A stretch of DNA of 64,000 nucleotides from Blastocystis hominis. Taxonomy: Eukaryota; Sar; Bigyra; Opalinata; Blastocystidae. A program made the translations under genes and the position numbers. Shown here one piece after another: positions 59,643-64,000 of this stretch. Every line of letters starts with the position of its first letter. Position 1 is the first letter of the stretch. The notes under the pieces are model-generated. The model worked only from the letters and a program-made list of their open reading frames with translations, was not told the origin of the DNA and ran no database searches. The DNA lies in assembly GCF_000151665.1 (NCBI RefSeq), contig NW_013171849.1, positions 548,480-612,479 of the forward strand, in the 5' to 3' direction.

Positions 59643-61014
59643 ATGTCTAGTATTGAGGAGGTGGCCTCCGTACTAGCAGGCCGTAGGAATGACTGCAAGC
59701 GTTGTGAGAGGGTCTTGGAGAACTATACTTTTTTACAGACAAAGAATGAGGGAGCCTCTGGGAAGAAGAGTGAATCTGTGCTTTCCTACTTCTTGCATAC
59801 GGCGTCCAATATGCAGTTCCGAAAGTTATTCCATGTATCCAAAGATACATTGTCCCTTTTGATAAACGAGATTCAGAGTATTACAAAGTGTAGTCTCTTC
59901 TCTCAGAAAGATAATGGTGGGGATAATGGAGTGACCTATACGGCGCTTACGGTGTTGTTCCTGACTTCTTGTTTTTCCATAAAGTTTTTGTCTCTATTCA
60001 GCGGGTTGCATAGAACTGTCGTCAAATCCGTGATTACGCAGTACATCCGTGTGCTCAACGATATCAAGGATTATGTCATCTATTTCCCGGCACTGCAAAG
60101 CCAGCGTCCTCTAAAGGCCGACAGAAGGCGCAATTTTCCAGGGTCTGTCGGCGTGATTGGTAGCCGCGTGTTTTTCGCTTCTGACACGTAGACACCGTGC
60201 TCATTCCAGAGTTTTCCGTTCCTAACAACATTTTGAATACTCCACAAGGAAAAAAGATTCTGCTTGTTGTAGACAGTGCTGGCTGCTTCCTTCATTTGTA
60301 CTGTAACAATGATTGCCATCAGAGCAACTGTTCTCTCTTCAACAAGTCCGCCTTGGGGTATACGCTTCGCTTCCACAAACGGTCCATTCTGAATCGTAGG
60401 CCTTGCCTTGTCCCTGTCACATCCAGGAGGGTCGTTTCTCATCGCAGACCGGTCGTTTCCCGAGCTCCCCTACATCCAAGTCCCTTTTTCCGAGCGGGAG
60501 ATCCAAGAGTCCGAGTACCCCGACCTGCTTTCCAGCTACAACTACTGGCATCATCGTTCCCGATTCATCGCTCACCAGAGCATTCAGCGCTGGCTTTTCC
60601 GCTGTCCGCGCTGCCGTCGCGGCCTCTCCTTCTCCTCCGAGAAAAACCTCAGCTACGCCGTGGCGTCGCTCGTGCTCTGCCAGCTCTGCCAGCGCTTCCA
60701 GGACGTCTGGAAGGACGACGACGCGCAGATCCGCCCGCTGGTGCTCGCCGGGAAGGACGCGGAGCGCGAGGAGAGCGTGGACGCGGAGTGCTACGCCCTG
60801 TACGACGCGCTCTCCAGCGAGCCCACCTACGAGACGCGCTATTACAACCTGGAGAACACGGTGGTGCCGCGGCCGGGCGCGCGTGGCGGCGAGGAAGCGG
60901 ACGAGCCGCTGCGCAGCAGCATTTACGAGAAGCTGAAGGTGGTGGCGAGGAGGCGTCGCGAGTTTCTGCTGAACCTGATCCAAAGCTATCCGCTGCGATC
61001 CGCGATCGAGTCCT
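59643..61014 (+). CDS. HARBI1-like (PIF/Harbinger-derived) nuclease, stop made by polyadenylation
   Basis: Exons 59643-60159, 60192-60395, 60427-61014; 436 codons plus one T; introns of 32 and 31 nt. The protein resembles PIF/Harbinger DDE nucleases: FRKLFHVSKDTLSLLINEI, a helix-turn-helix-like stretch (LFSGLHRTVVKSVITQYIRVL), the first acidic block FPGSVGVIDTVLIP (intron-restored), a second block ILLVVDSAGCFLHL, and the third, SFLIADRSFPELPYIQVPF. The family usually reads GAIDGTH at the first block, which is altered here. There are no terminal inverted repeats that I can see, it is spliced like host genes, and its end uses the host signal: T61014 is codon position 1, five bases before the octamer at 61019. 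This suggests a domesticated gene rather than a mobile element. A CxxC pair (CPRC, CQLC) in the C-terminal half is extra. Confidence 0.65.
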
Positions 61015-61018
61015 GCTC

Positions 61019-61035
61019 TGTTTGTTGAACAAACA
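61019..61035. terminator. Palindromic bidirectional 3'-end signal
   Basis: TGTTTGTTGAACAAACA: two exact octamers in opposite directions separated by one G. It ends the HARBI1-like gene (plus, 61014) and Prp19 (minus, mRNA end about 61040). Confidence 0.85.
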
Positions 61036-61040
61036 CGCCA

Positions 61041-62749
61041 CTACAACGAAAAGCGAGCAACGGAGCGGTTCCCACAGCCCGCCAGCAAGTACTTGGCCTT
61101 GTCTCCGAACGCCAGGCAGTGATACCCGTCCGCGTCCTCCGCGCATTCCCAGACCTTCGTCCACGCCTTGCTCTCCCACACGCTCACCGCGTCGCTTCCC
61201 ACGCCCAGATAGCACCCCGCGAAATCGAACTGCAGCGCCCTCACCGCGGACCCGACCTCCCACTCCTTCACGCACTCTCCGTTCCGCAGATCCCACACGC
61301 GCACCTTGCCGTCCTCGCCTCCGCTCGCCATCGTGTATCCGTTCTCGCTGAACGCCACCGCCTGCACCGCCCTCGCCGGCTCTCCCGCCTCGCCGAAGCT
61401 CGCCACGCAGCTCTGCGTCTTCATGTCCCAGACCTGCACCACGCCCTCGCGCGTCCCGGTCGCCAGGATCAGCCCATCGGGGTGGAACTCCGCGGTCTCC
61501 AGCGCGCTCTTCTCTACGCCTCGCTCGCCGCTCGCTCTCCTACCGCTCCGCACCGTCTGCACCAGCCGCGCCGCCGCCAGATCGTAGAACGCCCACAGCC
61601 CGTCGCGCCCGCAGGACACGAAGAACTCCCCGGTGGGCTGCAGCGCGAGCCCGGTCACCTCCTCCGAGTGCGCGCGCAGGATCGTCGGCCGCTCCTCTAC
61701 CCTCAAACCCCGATCACGCGCCCACCTCCGCTCCACACGCGCACCGTGCGGTCCAGCGACCCCGACACCACGACGCGGGCACTGCCCGACTCCACCAGCA
61801 AGGCCGAGCTCACCGGCTTCGCGTGGCCTTCGAAGCGACGCTCCACGCGCTGCGCTGAGGCGTCGTACAGAAGCACCTGACCGTCGTCGCCGCCGCTCAG
61901 AACAAGGTCCGGGCTCACCGCGGAGATCCGCAGCGCGTTCACGCGGGGATGCGCCGTTTTGTGCGCGGAGTAGGTCGATTGCAGAGACCACTTGCTGATG
62001 TCCTCCGAGGTCGCCAGGTCGGAGGGGATCACGCGCTTGGGACGCGTTTTGAAGCTCTCCTTGGCACGACGCGTCATTTTGGAGAGCATTTCGTCGCTGA
62101 TCTTCGATTCCTGCGCGTGATCAAAACCCGATCGCTGCCTACTTCCACTTCCATTTTGGGGCCTTCGGGCACCGACACGGCCGCCGATTCCACGCTGAAA
62201 AGTCATTAGGGAGGCTGCGAGTGTACCTGGCCAGAGCGGCGCGCGCTTCGTCGCGCTCCTTGATCAGACGGGCGATCACGCGGCACGCGGCTTCGTGCTG
62301 GTACAAAGCCTGGCTAAGCTCCTGACGAACCGCTTGGAGGTGCTTTTTGAGCGTGAACGACTCGAGCATCATGCTGTCCCACTCGTTCTGCAGAGAGACG
62401 AGCAGACCAGGAATGCTGGTCGCCGGCGTGGGTTTGGGCTTTACTAAGGGCTGAGCTAATGAGGAAGACAAGGTCTCCAAAAACTCACTCTTTACATCGA
62501 TCAGATCGCTGAGGTCGAGCTCCTCTCCAGTAATCGGGCACTTCCCCTCGGCTTCAATATACCTAGCACATGAACACTCTTTGCGCAAAATCCTACTTTG
62601 TAATGAGGCTTTTCTCATAAATATATCCCGTCTTTTTCGAAACGACAGGCTCGTGAGGCACTTCTCCGGAAACTAGGCAAAATGAGAACAAAGGTCCCCC
62701 TTCACGCAAAGCAAGCCCACAGCGAACAAGCCCTACTTGCACAAAACAT
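61041..62749 (-). CDS. PRPF19: Pre-mRNA-processing factor 19 (U-box E3 ligase)
   Basis: Seven exons: 62737-62749, 62597-62672, 62227-62562, 62143-62194, 61726-62110, 61544-61696, 61041-61513; 1488 nt, 495 residues, encoded TAG. Prp19 is the scaffold of the NineTeen complex that activates the spliceosome. The N-terminal U-box reads MFCAISGEVPHEPVVSKKTG and ITKYIEAEGKCPITGEEL. The tetramerising coiled coil follows (SFTLKKHLQAVRQELSQALYQHEAACRVIARL), then a seven-blade WD40 domain (SGGDDGQVLLYDA, SGSLDRTVRVW, SGGEDGKVRVWDL). The first exon is 13 bases, and its intron (62673-62736) is 64 nt, twice the usual length; the other five are 29-34 nt. Length matches the family (about 504). Confidence 0.95.
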
Positions 62750-62822
62750 TGTGTCGAATGGAAGCACAACAGTAACGAATTTCTGGTTTGAAAGTTTGAT
62801 CCCCTCCGAAAACCGATTTTCC

Positions 62823-62830
62823 AACAAACA
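62823..62830 (-). terminator. 3'-end octamer of the SLC13 gene
   Basis: AACAAACA on the plus strand, 35 bases past the TAG and only about 75 bases upstream of the Prp19 start. Confidence 0.75.
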
Positions 62831-62864
62831 GCACAGCATCAAAGCAATTCAGAACCGTTCCCAA

Positions 62865-64000
62865 CTACATCGCCCACTCCGGGAAGACTCTCCAATCATA
62901 TCCGATGACCGCAGGGAAGATCGTGAAATTATTAATCTCAAACGCGATGATGCACACCACCGACAGACACAATCCGCTGAGAAGCAGATCCAGAGTGGTG
63001 AACGTGTTACTGGTATAGGCGATCAAGTTGGGCGGCGTCGACGAGGGCAGCAAAAACGCACAGGAGCAGCAGCACACGACCGGGAACAGCAGCACGAGCG
63101 GGTTGATCTGGCTCGACGTCGCCACGCCGATCACGACGGGGATCATAATGCTGGCGCAGGCGGTATTGGAGGTGAAAATGCCGACGATCACCATGATCAC
63201 TTCGATCAGGAACGTCGTGAGGAACTACCCAACACGCCGTCTCGACGCCCTTACCACGTTCAGACCGCCCAGCCGGCTCATCTTCGACCCGATCCACGTC
63301 GCCAGCCCGCTCTGCTCCGCCCCCGCGGCCAGCGCGAAGCCGCCGCCGAACAGAAGCACCAGATCCCAGGGGAGTTTCTTCGCGGTGCCCCACGTCATGA
63401 TGAATTCTACGTGGAAACAGGGAAACGGAGGTACCCTCGTCCTTGGATTCCACCTTCTCCCCGCGGAGCGTCTTGCGCGAGGGGATGAAGAAGAGGAGCA
63501 GAGCGACGGTCATGCCCACGGTGCCGTCGGAAATGCCGGCCGTCGAGGGGAACAGATTGCTCCAGCCTAGGGAGGAAACGGAGAAACGGGGAACCTGGGA
63601 TGGAGAAGCTGTCTCCGAAGTTGAGGTCGACGCGGAAGAGCCAGAGGAGGGAGAGAAGGACGAATCCGAAGGCGACGACGTACTCTTCGTATTTCATTTT
63701 GCCGAGTTTTTTGTATCTACGAGAGAGATAATTTAAAAAAACAAGTGAAAAACTCTTCGACGCAGAAGGATTTATCGATGCTGAACTGCGAGGGCGCGGG
63801 GCAGAAATAGAAGAGCATCACCCACGCGCAGAGCAGCAGCACGATGCTCACTACGGCTCACACCTCGCGCGAACGGGCACTGGGCAGCGTGGAGATGAGC
63901 CAGTTGGAGAAGGAGATCACCGGGACGCCGGGCTTGTCTCCGAAGCGGTCGTTGAACATCTGCGCGAAGATCATGTTCGGCGGGGAGGAGATGAGCGTGG
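62865..64000 (-). CDS. SLC13/DASS-family sodium:anion symporter (5' partial)
   Basis: Exons 63881->64000, 63754-63850, 63595-63716, 63435-63566, 63255-63406, 62865-63224; encoded TAG. The first part of the gene lies beyond the window. Membrane transporter for di- or tricarboxylates or sulfate. Signatures: LISSPPNMIFAQMFN (first SNT-like hairpin zone), PWDLVLLFGGGFALAAGAEQSGLATWIG, GIFTSNTACASIMIPVVIGVA (SNT motif) and FLLPSSTPPNLIAYTSN, which matches the family signature near the C-terminus. About six hydrophobic spans are visible in this part. Introns are 28-37 nt. The exact substrate cannot be told. Confidence 0.88.

Overview
The window is a gene-dense eukaryotic nuclear segment and very probably comes from Blastocystis, an anaerobic gut stramenopile. 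Three things point there. Nearly every gene is cut by GT-AG introns of only about 25-37 nt. The octamer TGTTTGTT sits just past almost every gene end on either strand, and this is the published Blastocystis 3'-end element, whose cleavage site lies about five bases upstream. Several genes have no stop codon in the DNA: cleavage leaves T or TA in frame and the poly(A) tail completes TAA. I resolved gene models by joining frames across short introns; in each accepted model the exon lengths sum to a whole number of codons, or to whole codons plus one base where the tail makes the stop.

Layout. 1-11.3 kb: an AP-4 epsilon adaptin (5' end outside the window), a MED17-like Mediator subunit, a small unknown protein, and a 17-exon USP48/UBP26-type deubiquitinase. 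11.3-14.3 kb: an AT-rich island, nearly empty, with one MORN plus leucine-rich-repeat gene. 14.4-17.4 kb: divergent aspartate ammonia-lyase and galactokinase (the latter with an in-frame TAA). 17.6-27.3 kb: an unknown 190-residue protein, tubulin cofactor C, a ubiquilin-like protein, cohesin SMC3, TRAPPC5, an MRH-domain secretory protein and a sirtuin. 27.4-33 kb: an EST1/SMG-like protein fused to a regnase-type NYN nuclease, with a candidate U12-type AT-AC intron, then a bubblegum-type acyl-CoA synthetase. 33.4-46 kb: SNF1/AMPK kinase, a secreted polysaccharide-deacetylase-like protein, a KNL1-like kinetochore protein, ribosomal proteins eL33 and eL38, an LPLAT acyltransferase, and a KNL2/M18BP1-like centromere protein carrying PHD, SANTA, CENP-C-like and SANT elements. 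46-64 kb: a large unknown protein, an ER DnaJ, a GNAT acetyltransferase, RPB1 with an alanine-7 CTD, a divergent Hsp70, a HARBI1-like nuclease, Prp19, and an SLC13 transporter whose 5' end is outside the window.

The genes are housekeeping in character (transcription, splicing, RNA decay, trafficking, chromosome segregation, metabolism) and are not arranged in pathways. What unites them is the compact expression signal: minimal introns, tiny 3' UTRs, and 3'-end octamers that often form palindromes between convergent genes. The most unusual observations are the candidate AT-AC intron with its SMG-NYN fusion, the six tail-made stop codons, a triplicated 3'-end signal, and a family of look-alike introns.
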